This document shows positions 41,314 to 50,500 of a stretch of 64,000 bases of DNA, piece by piece; the stretch's first letter is position 1, and each line of letters opens with the position of its first letter. Position numbers and translations under genes: made by a program. This DNA is from Variovorax paradoxus (GTDB lineage: Bacteria > Pseudomonadota > Gammaproteobacteria > Burkholderiales > Burkholderiaceae_C). The notes beneath the pieces were generated by a model, which was given only the letters and a program-made list of their open reading frames with translations, made no database searches and was not told where the DNA came from. The stretch lies in NCBI RefSeq assembly GCF_029919115.1, contig NZ_CP123990.1:248001-312000 (forward strand). Reading direction: 5' to 3'.

Positions 41314-42027
41314 TCAGTGCGCGTCGTGGAAAATTATTCCCAGCGTATGCCGCCGGCCCGTGCGCACCCGGCTCACGCCATGCCGCATCCTCACGCGGTA
41401 GGTGCCGCGCGTGCCGGCCACCGGCCGCTGGTTCACCGCGAAGATCACCGCTTCGCCCTGTGCGAGCGGCACCACCTCCGCGCGCGACTGCATGCGCGGC
41501 CGCTGCTCGGTCAGCACGAATTCGCCGCCCGTGAAGTCTTCGCCCGGCCGGCTCAGCAGCACCGTGAGCTGCAGCGGAAACTGCAGGTCGCCGTACAAGT
41601 CCTGGTGCAGGCAGTTGTAGTCGCCCTCGTCATAGCGAAGCAGCAGCGGGGTGGGGCGCAACTGGCCCGCCGCATGGCAGCGCGCAAGGTAGGAGGCGTG
41701 GTCCGCCGGGTAGTCGGCCGGCTGCCCCATGGCTGCGGCCCATGCGTTGGCAAGAGGCGCCAGGCGCTCGTAGAGGGCGCTGCGCCACTCGGCGAGCAAC
41801 GGAGGGAGCGGGTTGGCAAAGTATTGGTACTCGCCCTGGCCGAAGCCGTGGCGCTGCATCACCACGCGGCTGCGGAAGTGGCCGGGCTCGTCGTAGAGCG
41901 CAGCCAGTGCGGTGCATTCCTTGGGGCTTAACAGCACGCCCGTCGCGGCGCAGCCGCGCGTGGCGAGTTCGGTTTCGATGCGCGGCCAGTCGAGGACGGC
42001 AACAGATTTTTCGGGAGAGATCGGCAT
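41314..42027 (-). CDS. 2-oxoglutarate/Fe(II) oxygenase family protein (COG3826)
   Basis: A 237-residue protein of the COG3826/PF09859 group of 2OG-Fe(II) oxygenases. The iron-binding HxD is in YNCLHQDLYGD, the distal His near RHGVSRVRTGRRHTLG, and the conserved EFVLTEQRPRMQSRAEV is characteristic. The Pfam family is described as acting on damaged DNA bases, but I know of no direct proof. ATG 42027 begins the family N-terminus; a longer in-frame start at 42090 adds an unrelated tail. Its neighbours do not suggest a function. Confidence 0.82.
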   Translation of the reverse strand: MPISPEKSVAVLDWPRIETELATRGCAATGVLLSPKECTALAALYDEPGHFRSRVVMQRHGFGQGEYQYFANPLPPLLAEWRSALYERLAPLANAWAAAMGQPADYPADHASYLARCHAAGQLRPTPLLLRYDEGDYNCLHQDLYGDLQFPLQLTVLLSRPGEDFTGGEFVLTEQRPRMQSRAEVVPLAQGEAVIFAVNQRPVAGTRGTYRVRMRHGVSRVRTGRRHTLGIIFHDAH

Positions 42028-42117
42028 GCGGCCAGTGTGCTGCCGGAATGGCGGCGGCGCTGGCCGTTTTCGGACACCACGTCCGGCCAAGGTTGCCTGC
42101 CTATACCTGCTCGCCGG

Positions 42118-42522
42118 CTATATCCACTTGCCGCTGCCCGTCGGCATCTGGATGTTGGTGGCCGGGTCGCTGCCGCTCACCAGCGCGCCGATCGCAATGC
42201 TCAGCAGCGAGATGAAGATGCTTGCGAAGAACGCGGTCCAGAAGCCCGAGAGCTTGAACCCGCGCACCAGCGCGGCCACCAGCATGATCATCAGCGCGTT
42301 GATCACCAGCAGGAAGAGGCCGAAGGTGAGCAGCGTCAACGGCAGCGTGAGCACGATTAAAAGCGGCTTGACCACGGCATTGGCGAGGCCGAGCAGCAGG
42401 GCCGAGATCACCAGCGCCGATGTGCTTTCGAACTTGAGGCCGCGGAAGATCAGGCTTGCGACCCACAGCGACAGCGCTGTGATGGCCCAGTGCACGAGAA
42501 AGGGGACGAGGTTGTTCAGCAT
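42118..42522 (-). CDS. Phage holin family 4-like small membrane protein
   Basis: A 134-residue protein with four membrane helices (for example LVPFLVHWAITALSLWVASL and VLTLPLTLLTFGLFLLVINALMI) of PF04020, called mycobacterial phage holin IV-like but common in ordinary chromosomes. Length and the ALLLGLANAVVKPLL segment fit. There is no phage context. Function unknown; it may help membrane homeostasis. Confidence 0.85.
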   Translation of the reverse strand: MLNNLVPFLVHWAITALSLWVASLIFRGLKFESTSALVISALLLGLANAVVKPLLIVLTLPLTLLTFGLFLLVINALMIMLVAALVRGFKLSGFWTAFFASIFISLLSIAIGALVSGSDPATNIQMPTGSGKWI

Positions 42523-42582
42523 GGTGTGAGGGGTGCAAGAGACGGCCCGCGCGATGATGCAGGCCATCATATCGGCAGCGTC

Positions 42583-43491
42583 TCAGGATGGGTCGCGCCG
42601 TGCCTCGGCCAGCAGCCAGTCGCTGAAGAACTTCAGCAGCGGCCGCTGGTCGGCGCGCTCGGGTGTTACGAGGTAGTAGTTGCGCTCGCCCGAGAGCGGC
42701 CGCGCGCAGGCCACCACCAGTTCGCCGCGCGCAAGCTCATCGGCGACCAGCATGGTGGGCATCAGCGCGACCCCCAGGCCGTGCGAAGCGGCCGCGGCCA
42801 ATATGGAAAACAGCTCGTAGCGCGGGCCGCCACGCGCGTTGGGTGCGTCGATCTGCTGCGCGTCGAACCACTGGCGCCAGCCGTCGGGCCGCGTGCTTTG
42901 CTGCAGCAGCGGCATCTTCGCGATGGCTGCGGGCGCCACCGGTTTGCCGCGCGGCAGAAGCGAAGGGCTGCAGACCGGCACCACGTCTTCGTGCATCAGC
43001 ATGAGTGCGCGCGTGCCGGCCCAGTTTTCTACTTGCGCGGGCGTGCCGGCATACAGCGCGGCATCGAACTCCGCATCGGCAAAAAGAAAAGGGCGGGTGC
43101 GCGTCTCGATGTGCACCACCACGTCGGGCTGCAGCGCCGCAAAGCCCTTGAGGCGCGGCATCAGCCAGCGTGTGGCAAAGGTGGGCACGGCCGCCAGCGA
43201 AAGCGAGCCGCCTTCGCCCTGGTGCGCCATGGCGTCGAGCGTGTCGCGCTCCATGGCTTCGAGCCGCTTGGTGATCTGCCGCGCGTAGGCGGCGCCGCTC
43301 GCGGTAAGCGCCACGCCGTGGCGGGTGCGGCGGAACAGCGCCACGCCCAAGAAGGCTTCCAGCGTGCCGATCTGGCGCGACACCGCGCTTTGCGTGAGCG
43401 CGAGTTCCTGCGCGGCGCGGGTGTAGCTCTCGTGGCGCGCGGCGGCGTCGAAGCACACGAGGGTCTGCAGGGGTGGGATCTTGCGGCGCAT
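42583..43491 (-). CDS. GcvA-like LysR regulator, probably of gcdH
   Basis: A 302-residue LysR protein in the GcvA/AmpR branch. The HTH is RAAQELALTQSAVSRQIG (residues 25-42), and the ligand domain includes LSLAAVPTFATRWLMPRL. It diverges from gcdH across a 186-base gap containing AT-rich stretches and repeated GTGCG/GCGCA words. LysR genes of this kind are usual neighbours of gcdH and regulate glutarate use. Confidence 0.9.
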   Translation of the reverse strand: MRRKIPPLQTLVCFDAAARHESYTRAAQELALTQSAVSRQIGTLEAFLGVALFRRTRHGVALTASGAAYARQITKRLEAMERDTLDAMAHQGEGGSLSLAAVPTFATRWLMPRLKGFAALQPDVVVHIETRTRPFLFADAEFDAALYAGTPAQVENWAGTRALMLMHEDVVPVCSPSLLPRGKPVAPAAIAKMPLLQQSTRPDGWRQWFDAQQIDAPNARGGPRYELFSILAAAASHGLGVALMPTMLVADELARGELVVACARPLSGERNYYLVTPERADQRPLLKFFSDWLLAEARRDPS

Positions 43492-43677
43492 GTATGCCGC
43501 TAGTGTATGACTGGGACGATGCCGCTACCAATGGAAACGTCTTTGTGCGCAGCGGCGAGATGTGCGTCGTGCGCATATCTGGGTGAGGATTCATCGTTTG
43601 CGCCCGGCCCCTTGCATGGCTAGGATCGGCTCATTCCCCTCGGTTTCTTTTTTTTCCCCTATTCCGGAGACAGCCAC

Positions 43678-44877
43678 ATGGCCGCCAAAGCGCAATTCCA
43701 CTGGGACGACCCCCTTCTTCTCGACCAACAACTGACCGATGAAGAACGCATGATCCGCGACGCGGCCAATGCCTACTGCCAGGAGCGCCTGGCGCCCCGC
43801 GTCATCGAGGGCTTTCGCACCGGCGAAACCGACCCGGCCATCTTTCGCGAAATGGGCGCGCTCGGCCTGCTCGGCCCCACCATTCCCGAACAGTACGGCG
43901 GCCCCGGCCTCAACTACGTCGCCTACGGCCTGATCGCCCGCGAAGTCGAACGCGTCGATTCGGGCTACCGCTCGATGGCCAGCGTGCAGAGCTCGCTGGT
44001 GATGGTGCCCATCTTTGAATTCGGCACCGAAGCGCAAAAGCAGAAATTCCTGCCCAAGCTCGCCACCGGCGAATGGATCGGCTGCTTCGGCCTGACCGAA
44101 CCCGACCACGGCTCCGACCCCGGCAGCATGGTCACGCGCGCCAAGAAGGTGCCGGGCGGCTATTCGCTCAGCGGCGCCAAGATGTGGATCAGCAATTCGC
44201 CCATCGCCGACGTGTTCGTGGTGTGGGCCAAGGAAGTCAGCGAAAGCGGTACCGTGGGCCCGATCCGCGGCTTCGTGCTCGAAAAGGGCATGAAGGGCCT
44301 GAGCGCCCCCGCCATCCACGGCAAGGTGGGCCTGCGCGCCAGCATCACCGGCGAAATCGTGATGGACGGCGTGTTCTGCCCTGAAGAAAACGCGTTCCCC
44401 GAAGTGCAGGGCCTGAAGGGCCCGTTCACCTGCCTCAACAGCGCACGCTACGGCATCTCGTGGGGCGCACTGGGCGCTGCCGAAGACTGCTGGCACCGCG
44501 CCCGCCAGTACACGCTGGACCGCAAGCAGTTCGGCCGCCCGCTCGCGGCCAACCAGCTCATCCAGAAGAAGCTGGCCGACATGCAGACCGAGATCACGCT
44601 GGGCCTGCAAGGCAGCCTGCGCCTGGGCCGCATGAAGGACGAAGGCACCGCCTCGGTCGAGATCACCTCGATCATGAAGCGCAACAACTGTGGCAAGGCC
44701 CTCGACATTGCCCGCCTGGCGCGCGACATGATGGGTGGCAACGGCATCAGCGACGAGTTCGGCGTGGCGCGGCACCTGGTGAACCTGGAAGTGGTGAACA
44801 CCTACGAAGGCACGCACGACATCCACGCGCTGATCCTGGGCCGCGCGATCACGGGCATTGCGGCTTTCGCGAACTAA
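43678..44877 (+). CDS. gcdH: Glutaryl-CoA dehydrogenase
   Basis: A 399-residue acyl-CoA dehydrogenase that oxidises and decarboxylates glutaryl-CoA to crotonyl-CoA, passing electrons to ETF. Family landmarks: [36 protein letters not shown] (FAD site), the catalytic Glu in [20 protein letters not shown], and SSLVMVPI (substrate pocket). ATG 43678 has a CGGAGA site. The usual partner, a glutarate CoA-transferase gene, lies at 47813 after three unrelated genes. Confidence 0.95.
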   Translation: MAAKAQFHWDDPLLLDQQLTDEERMIRDAANAYCQERLAPRVIEGFRTGETDPAIFREMGALGLLGPTIPEQYGGPGLNYVAYGLIAREVERVDSGYRSMASVQSSLVMVPIFEFGTEAQKQKFLPKLATGEWIGCFGLTEPDHGSDPGSMVTRAKKVPGGYSLSGAKMWISNSPIADVFVVWAKEVSESGTVGPIRGFVLEKGMKGLSAPAIHGKVGLRASITGEIVMDGVFCPEENAFPEVQGLKGPFTCLNSARYGISWGALGAAEDCWHRARQYTLDRKQFGRPLAANQLIQKKLADMQTEITLGLQGSLRLGRMKDEGTASVEITSIMKRNNCGKALDIARLARDMMGGNGISDEFGVARHLVNLEVVNTYEGTHDIHALILGRAITGIAAFAN

Positions 44878-45001
44878 GACACGTTACTTCCCGGCAGGAA
44901 CGATCGCTGCCGCGGAAGCTGAGGGGGCGCCGCAAGCTGCCACATATGATGGGGGAATAAATATCAGGGAGACCGGGCTCTTGAAAGGGCCCGGAACATC
45001 A

Positions 45002-45961
45002 ATGGAAAGAACGACGCCCCCGTCGCCGGTCCGTGGCATTCTTGCGCCCCTCGTGGCCGCAGTTTGGCAAGCGCAGCCCGCATTGCTTGCCGCGTTTAGC
45101 CGAACCCCGCGCAATCGCTTGCTGCGCTCCTTGGCAATGATTGCTGGCGCAGGCTTCATCGCTTTGCCAGCCTTTGCAAGCGAAGCGCCGCCTGAGGCGC
45201 TGGAGCCCTGCGTCGAGTTGCCTTACAAGATGTACGAACCCAGCCGCTGGGTCATGAAAGGTGCCAAGCCTCACCGCTGGTCGGGCTACAACGACGAGCC
45301 CGTCGACACCTGCCTGGGGCCGAACCGCTACCGCATTCCGGCCAACCACTTCTATGACCAGATGGGGCCGGACTTCCAGGGCGGGGTGGTCTTGCTGATG
45401 CAGTGGCCCGACCTGCAGGCGCCGCTGCCGGGCAAGCGCTCGGAGGCGGAACGTGCGCACACGCTGATCAGAAGCTCTCTCGAATACGTCAACCGCGTGT
45501 CCATCGGACCGCTGTTGGAGAAGTTCATCGACTACCCCTCCGACTATCGGTATGAAAAGTTGGACCAGCGCGATAGGCAGCCCCCTCGTTTCGGGCTTAT
45601 CCCTTACTACGTGAACGAGCAGAAGTTTCGAGCGCACAAAAAGGAGCGGGAGCGCATCGATGGCTATGAGTCCATTGACTATCGTTTGGAAAATCAGGAA
45701 GACTGGTACCTCGACCGTGATGCCGAGGGCCGCCTTACGACACTGATCAAGTGTGGCTCGCACCTCAAGCCCGACGGCTATGCCATCAGCGAAGACCGTG
45801 TGGAGTGGGTTGGTCCATGGGGCACCTCATGCACGCACCGGTTCGTAATTCCAGAGCACATGCTTTCGATCAGCATCGACTACTCTCGCGTCCTCCTGAA
45901 GGACTGGAAACGCTTCGAAGCCGAACTGCGCAAGCGCCTGAAGCAATACCGGGTGCGCTGA
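45002..45961 (+). CDS. Putative exported immunity protein (Tli/X-Tfi-like), unconfirmed
   Basis: A 319-residue protein I cannot name with certainty. An N-terminal hydrophobic stretch (LLRSLAMIAGAGFIALPAFA, around residues 40-60) looks like a signal peptide that may begin further inside, so the true start could be a later codon. The mature part contains CVELPYKMYEPSRW, NRYRIPANHFYDQMGPDFQG and VVLLMQWPDL, a pattern I associate with immunity proteins next to secreted toxins; the latter half is charged and lower in GC than surrounding genes. It is followed after 49 bases by the effector-like gene. No ribosome site is good. Confidence 0.5.
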   Translation: MERTTPPSPVRGILAPLVAAVWQAQPALLAAFSRTPRNRLLRSLAMIAGAGFIALPAFASEAPPEALEPCVELPYKMYEPSRWVMKGAKPHRWSGYNDEPVDTCLGPNRYRIPANHFYDQMGPDFQGGVVLLMQWPDLQAPLPGKRSEAERAHTLIRSSLEYVNRVSIGPLLEKFIDYPSDYRYEKLDQRDRQPPRFGLIPYYVNEQKFRAHKKERERIDGYESIDYRLENQEDWYLDRDAEGRLTTLIKCGSHLKPDGYAISEDRVEWVGPWGTSCTHRFVIPEHMLSISIDYSRVLLKDWKRFEAELRKRLKQYRVR

Positions 45962-46010
45962 GTAGGTGGCACTTGTGATCAACATTCAACGCTAAAACAA
46001 AGGGGAGCAT

Positions 46011-47210
46011 ATGGCGGGACTCAACCAGCAGGACATGGACGTCCTCAAACATTACGCGGCGACAGGCAACCGCGTGCTGTACTGGAACTACCTGGCGCAG
46101 CACCCGGGCAATGACGGCTACGGCCTGCTGGCGCTGGGCGTGGTGCGCAACGACAGCATGCCGGGCGCGGTGGCCAACAGCTACGCGCAGATGCAAGCGG
46201 TAGCGGACGGCCGCCATCTCAGTGAGCGCGACTGGGAAAAATTCGGCCAGGACTTGATCCAGCAGGACTTTGCGCTTCGGCTTGATCACATGGCGACCAA
46301 GGAGGGGCATGTTCCGCGTCCTGAACTGGCGCTGAACCTGCCAATCCGCGATGTACAGAAGGCGCATGACAAAGCCTTCGAAAACGCCCGCATCGACCCC
46401 AACGCCTGGACACCGCGCCAACTTCTCGAAGCCGCCCGCCGCAATGGAACCGAGGCGGATGCGCAGAAGATCTGGCACACGATGCTCGATAGCTCGGCCC
46501 TGGGCGCGAGGCGGCTCGGCTTCACCACGGCCGATGTCATTGCGCTCGAGTACGACCGCCCTCTCGATGCGTTCACGTATCTGGGCAAGCTCACCCTGGC
46601 GACAGGCACCGCGTCCCGAACCCTTGCGCATAACGATCCCGACAAGATCGGCACCAAGGACCTTCATGCGCAGTATTTTCCGAAGAAAGGCACCTGGTAC
46701 CAGTTCAGCGATGAGTTGAAGGGGACGATGGCGGGAGCGCCCACCTACGATCTCATCAAGGACCGGGACCGGCTCCGGGAACTCGACGACGCGCGTGCCG
46801 TGCGGCTGGAGCGCCAGGAGAAGGCCATGCAGTTCGACGCGCAAGACCCATACCGCACGCTTCCGATCAGGAAGAGTCCGTTCACGATTGCAGACAACGG
46901 CCACGGCCTTGCCCCAGCCACGCAGCTGGGCGGGCTGTCGCACGAACCGTCCGCGCCGCGCGGCAGCACCGACGACCTGTTCATTCGTTTGACGGACGCG
47001 GCCATGGCCCGCGATGGGGCCGCCATGCGTGGGGTGAGCCAGGAGTTCCTCGTGTCCACTTCGGGGCAGGAATGGCTGCAGGCAGGCCGCGAACACAACC
47101 AGGCCGAGCGGGAGGCGGCGCTCGCGGCGCAGCAAGCACAAGCAATGGCGGAACAGGCCGTCATGATGCAAGCCGCCCCCCGGCAAAGCGGGCCGGTGAT
47201 GTGCATGTGA
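46011..47210 (+). CDS. Putative secreted effector (X-Tfe-like N-terminal part with Gln-rich tail), unconfirmed
   Basis: A 399-residue protein without a signal peptide. The N-terminus (LNQQDMDVLKHYAATGNRVL, YWNYLAQHPGNDGYGLLALG) and LPIRDVQKAHDKAFENA resemble, from memory, a group of proteins beside X-type T4SS effectors in Xanthomonadaceae. The C-terminal segment from about residue 310 is short and Gln/Ala-rich (REAALAAQQAQAMAEQA), which recalls the XVIPCD secretion tail but is not a proven match. AGGGGAG stands before ATG 46011. The putative immunity gene upstream supports an effector-immunity pair; no secretion system lies in the window. Confidence 0.5.
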   Translation: MAGLNQQDMDVLKHYAATGNRVLYWNYLAQHPGNDGYGLLALGVVRNDSMPGAVANSYAQMQAVADGRHLSERDWEKFGQDLIQQDFALRLDHMATKEGHVPRPELALNLPIRDVQKAHDKAFENARIDPNAWTPRQLLEAARRNGTEADAQKIWHTMLDSSALGARRLGFTTADVIALEYDRPLDAFTYLGKLTLATGTASRTLAHNDPDKIGTKDLHAQYFPKKGTWYQFSDELKGTMAGAPTYDLIKDRDRLRELDDARAVRLERQEKAMQFDAQDPYRTLPIRKSPFTIADNGHGLAPATQLGGLSHEPSAPRGSTDDLFIRLTDAAMARDGAAMRGVSQEFLVSTSGQEWLQAGREHNQAEREAALAAQQAQAMAEQAVMMQAAPRQSGPVMCM

Positions 47211-47237
47211 CTTTGGATGATGCAGGGAGCAAAAAGA

Positions 47238-47804
47238 ATGAATTCCGAAGAACTCAAGACATTGGCCATTCGGTTGGCGGCCCTGACCGACTTGCTGGAG
47301 GAGCGCAGCCGGCAGTGCGTGCTCGAAGTGTCGCAAAGCGGCGACCGGTTGATGCAGACTGCGCAGGGCCTGGGGCTGGCGGGGCAGCAACTGGCACAAG
47401 AAACCGTAAGCACCATTGGCGCGCTTGCGCAAGAGGTGATCAGGCGCGGGCTGAAGCAGGCGCTGGACCAGTGCAGCCATGAATTGCAGCAGACTGCGCG
47501 CCAGGCGACGCAGACAGCGGCAAATCTGCATGAGCAGAGGGCTGCGCTGCAGCGCACCCAGCGCGGCCTGATCTGGAAAGCCGGGCTCGCACTGCTGGTC
47601 GGAGCGGTGCTGGCGGCCGGCGGCTCCGGTTACCTGGTCTGGAAGAGCCTGGAAGCAGCCCGGCAAGCCGACTTCAGCACCGCGATCGTCCGCGCCACGC
47701 ACTCCGGTGCCCTGACCCAATGTGGCGGCGTGCTGTGCATCAAGACGGGAAAAAACATAGTGCGTTACGACAAGAACGGCGATTACATTCTTCTCAAGGA
47801 ATAG
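47238..47804 (+). CDS. Small membrane-anchored coiled-coil protein of the effector cassette
   Basis: A 188-residue protein: an N-terminal heptad-rich helix (residues 5-110, QTAQGLGLAGQQLAQETV and later QQTARQATQTAANLHEQ), one membrane helix at 112-135 (WKAGLALLVGAVLAAGGSGY) and a C-terminal domain with two Cys in TQCGGVLCIK, ending DKNGDYILLKE. I think of it as a relaxation-protein-like or effector-accessory protein but cannot assign it. GGGAGC eight bases before ATG 47238 decides the start; an in-frame ATG at 47217 is less suited. It begins 27 bases after the effector-like gene and ends eight bases before the CoA-transferase. Confidence 0.6.
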   Translation: MNSEELKTLAIRLAALTDLLEERSRQCVLEVSQSGDRLMQTAQGLGLAGQQLAQETVSTIGALAQEVIRRGLKQALDQCSHELQQTARQATQTAANLHEQRAALQRTQRGLIWKAGLALLVGAVLAAGGSGYLVWKSLEAARQADFSTAIVRATHSGALTQCGGVLCIKTGKNIVRYDKNGDYILLKE

Positions 47805-47812
47805 ACGATCCA

Positions 47813-49048
47813 ATGACCAGTACAGCAGCCCTCGGCGGCATCAAAGTTCTCGATCTGTCCCGCGTGCTCGCGGGCCCGTGGTGTACGCAGATCCTTGCGG
47901 ACCTGGGTGCCGACGTCATCAAGATCGAGCGGCCCGGCGTGGGCGATGACACGCGCACCTGGGGCCCGCCGTTCATCAAGGACGCGAACGGTAACGACAC
48001 CGACCAGGCCAGCTACTTCACCGCCTGCAACCGCAACAAGCGCTCGGTCACGGTCGACATGGCCACGCCCGATGGGCAGGCGTTGCTCAAGCTGATGGCG
48101 GCGCAGGCCGACATCGTGGTCGAGAACTTCAAGACCGGCGGCCTCGAGCAATACGGGCTCGACCACAAGAGCCTGCGCGCGGCCAACCCGCGGCTCATCT
48201 ATTGCAGCGTGACCGGCTTCGGCCACGACGGCCCGTATGCCGAGCGCGCGGGCTACGACCTGATGATCCAGGCCATGACCGGCATGATGAGCATCACCGG
48301 CCGTCCCGACGACGTGCCAGGCGGCGGCCCGCTGCGCGTGGGCGTGGCGCTCACCGACCTGTTCACCGGCGTCTATGCGAGCACTGCGGTCCTCGCGGCG
48401 CTGCAGGTGCGCGACCGCACCGGCGAAGGCCAGCACATCGACATGGCGCTGCTCGACGTGGGCATGGCCATCCTCGCCAACCAGGCGAGCGCCTTTCTCA
48501 ACACCGGCAAGGCGCCGCAGCGCCAGGGCAACACGCATCCGAGCCTTGCGCCTTATCAAGACTTTCCGACACTGGACGGTTCGATGCTGCTGGCCATCGG
48601 CAACAACGGCCAGTTCGCGCGCTTCTGCGAGGCGGCCGGCCACCCGGAGTGGGCGGCCGATGCGCGCTTTGCCACCAACACCCTGCGCGTGAAGCACCGC
48701 GGCGTGCTCATTCCGATGATGGAAGAGCTCACGCGCACCCGAACCACCGCCGATTGGGTCACGCTGCTCGAGGACAAGGCCGTGCCCTGCGGCCCGATCA
48801 ACGACATTGCCCAAGCCTTCGACGATGCGCAGGTCAAGTCGCGCGGCCTGGCCGTGACGCTGCCGCGCGATGCGGGCGACGGCATCGAAAGCATCACCGG
48901 CGTGGCGAGCCCGCTGCGTCTGACGGCCACGCCGCCGGTGCTGCGCCATGCGCCGCCGGCGCTGGGCCAGCACACGCGCGAGGTGCTGGCCGAGTTCGGC
49001 ATCGACGCCGCGCGCTTCGACACCCTGCGCGCGGCGGGCGTGGTTTAA
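47813..49048 (+). CDS. gcdG: CaiB/BaiF CoA-transferase, probable glutarate CoA-transferase
   Basis: A 411-residue family III CoA-transferase. Segments LDLSRVLAGPWCTQILADLGADVIKIE, as family start, GFGHDGPYAERAGYDLMIQ and the catalytic Asp region VALTDLFTG are present. With gcdH nearby and in the same direction it is best read as the succinyl-CoA:glutarate transferase that makes glutaryl-CoA. The gene starts eight bases after the membrane-protein gene of the inserted cassette, so its expression may now depend on that cassette's transcript or a promoter inside it. Confidence 0.85.
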   Translation: MTSTAALGGIKVLDLSRVLAGPWCTQILADLGADVIKIERPGVGDDTRTWGPPFIKDANGNDTDQASYFTACNRNKRSVTVDMATPDGQALLKLMAAQADIVVENFKTGGLEQYGLDHKSLRAANPRLIYCSVTGFGHDGPYAERAGYDLMIQAMTGMMSITGRPDDVPGGGPLRVGVALTDLFTGVYASTAVLAALQVRDRTGEGQHIDMALLDVGMAILANQASAFLNTGKAPQRQGNTHPSLAPYQDFPTLDGSMLLAIGNNGQFARFCEAAGHPEWAADARFATNTLRVKHRGVLIPMMEELTRTRTTADWVTLLEDKAVPCGPINDIAQAFDDAQVKSRGLAVTLPRDAGDGIESITGVASPLRLTATPPVLRHAPPALGQHTREVLAEFGIDAARFDTLRAAGVV

Positions 49049-49065
49049 AGAAAAGAGAACCGGCC

Positions 49066-49497
49066 ATGACCGACCCGATGCACAGCCCACCGTTCTCGGT
49101 GCTGCGCATCGATCATGTCGTGCTGCGCGTGAAGGACGTCGAGCAGTCGATTGCCTTTTATCGCGATGTGCTGGGCTGCGTCGTCGAGAAGCGCCGTGAC
49201 GACCTCGGCCTGGTGCATCTGCGCGCCGGCACCAACCTCATCGACCTTGTCACGCTCGATGGCCCGCTCGGCAAGCAGGGCGGCGCCCTGGCCGGCAAGG
49301 AAGGCCGCAACGTCGACCACATCTGCCTGCGCATCGAGCCCTTCGACGAAACGGCGATCCGCGCGTTGATGGCCCGACACGGCGTGCCGGTGCACGGCGA
49401 GGTGCAGAACAACTTCGGTGCCGAGGGGAATGGCCCTTCGATGTATATCACCGATCCGGACGGCAACAGCGTCGAACTCAAGGGCGCGGCGGGTTGA
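49066..49497 (+). CDS. VOC/glyoxalase-fold family protein
   Basis: A 143-residue protein of the vicinal oxygen chelate fold: two beta-alpha-beta-beta-beta modules with a metal His in RIDHVVLRVKD and a second His in VDHICLRIE, and a final Glu in GNSVELKG. This set of residues is common in glyoxalase I and ring-cleavage-like enzymes. It follows the CoA-transferase by 17 bases, so may share its transcript; no specific substrate is visible. AAAGAGAAC precedes the ATG. Confidence 0.85.
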   Translation: MTDPMHSPPFSVLRIDHVVLRVKDVEQSIAFYRDVLGCVVEKRRDDLGLVHLRAGTNLIDLVTLDGPLGKQGGALAGKEGRNVDHICLRIEPFDETAIRALMARHGVPVHGEVQNNFGAEGNGPSMYITDPDGNSVELKGAAG

Positions 49498-49552
49498 TTC
49501 CGTGTCTCCTGGTTGCCGCGGTTTTGGTTTCGGCGGGCTGTTCGTTCAGGGC

Positions 49553-49741
49553 GGCGCACCCGCCGACGGGGTACCTTGCTCCGCGAATGTCCCCCGGCGT
49601 CCCCCGGCCTGCGGCCTCCTCCTTTATTTCGCTGCGCAAGGCACCCCGCCAGCGGGTGCGTTGCACAGAGCAGCGAAATAAAGGAGGAGGCCGCAGGCCG
49701 GGGGACATTCGCGGAGGGGAGTACCCGGTGGCCTTTGCGCA
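49553..49741. repeat. Long palindromic repeat, family B, copy 1
   Basis: A 190-base imperfect palindrome. Arms 49581-49634 (with a 10-base internal duplication CGTCCCCCGG) and 49670-49714 pair almost completely; the central 35 bases form a smaller hairpin; outer ends GCGCACCCGCCGACGGGGTA and GGGAGTACCCGGTGGCC are shared with copy 2 at 50501. It fills most of the 364-base gap between the VOC and lipoprotein genes. No gene is visible in that gap. Confidence 0.85.
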
Positions 49742-49861
49742 CGCCCTGAATGCACCCTCCCCGAATGCACCCGCACCTCGACTACCGCTCCGCCCGTTGA
49801 GCTTCGCGGAGAATCGGCGCGCGCCATCGCGCATACAACGATTTTTCAAGGGAGCTTTTCA

Positions 49862-50446
49862 ATGTCCGAACATTCATCTGCCGCGCGTGCGACCGCGCGA
49901 CTTTCCGTCGCCATGTCCGCGCTGGCCGTCGCCACGCTGCTGGCCGCCTGCGGCTCGCGCCAACCGGCCACGCCCGAGCCACCGCCCGCGACCGCCACGC
50001 CGCGCAACAGCGTCGTCATGCCCGCCATCGCCTACGGCACCACCACCAAGGGCGTGCAACTGTCGAAGGCCGACGACGCATGCGATGTGCCTGCCTCGCT
50101 ACGTCAAGCCGTGCAGGATCAGCTGGTTGAACCCTACGAATTTCTGCTCGCGCCGCCGGCACCCGCCAACGCGCAGGCCGCGCCCGTGCTGAAGCTGGAA
50201 ATTACCGATCTGCTGGCGAACGCGGGCGGCCTCTATGGTGACCCAAAGATCGTTCAGTTGCGCGGCACGCTGGAGCGCCAGGGCGACGCGCCCGCGAAGT
50301 TCACCGCGCAGCGCCAGATGTTCATCTACTTCGGCATGCCGCGCAGTACCTGCAGCATGGTCGGTGTCGTGACCTACAAGCTGGGCGAGGACATCGCGCA
50401 GTGGCTGCTGAAGCCGGTGGACGGTGCGGCGCTGGGCGAGCACTGA
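49862..50446 (+). CDS. Predicted outer-membrane/periplasmic lipoprotein
   Basis: A 194-residue lipoprotein: signal peptide with lipobox LLAAC ending at Cys30, then a Pro-rich linker (TPEPPPATATP) and a domain of about 140 residues containing LSKADDACDVPASLRQAVQD and KLEITDLLANAGG. It is probably attached to a membrane and faces the periplasm. No known family is recognised. Both sides carry a copy of repeat family B, so the gene is bracketed by two direct palindromes; it may be a removable unit. TTTTCAATG is the start context, with GGGAG a few bases before. Confidence 0.75.
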   Translation: MSEHSSAARATARLSVAMSALAVATLLAACGSRQPATPEPPPATATPRNSVVMPAIAYGTTTKGVQLSKADDACDVPASLRQAVQDQLVEPYEFLLAPPAPANAQAAPVLKLEITDLLANAGGLYGDPKIVQLRGTLERQGDAPAKFTAQRQMFIYFGMPRSTCSMVGVVTYKLGEDIAQWLLKPVDGAALGEH

Positions 50447-50500
50447 CGGTCGATCCTCTGCTTGGAGCCTTTCGACGATCGTGGGGTGCCTTGTTCGGGG

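Noticed and set aside
42118..42522. Prophage remnant from the holin-like gene
   Set aside because: No other phage genes are near; this family is widespread in chromosomes.
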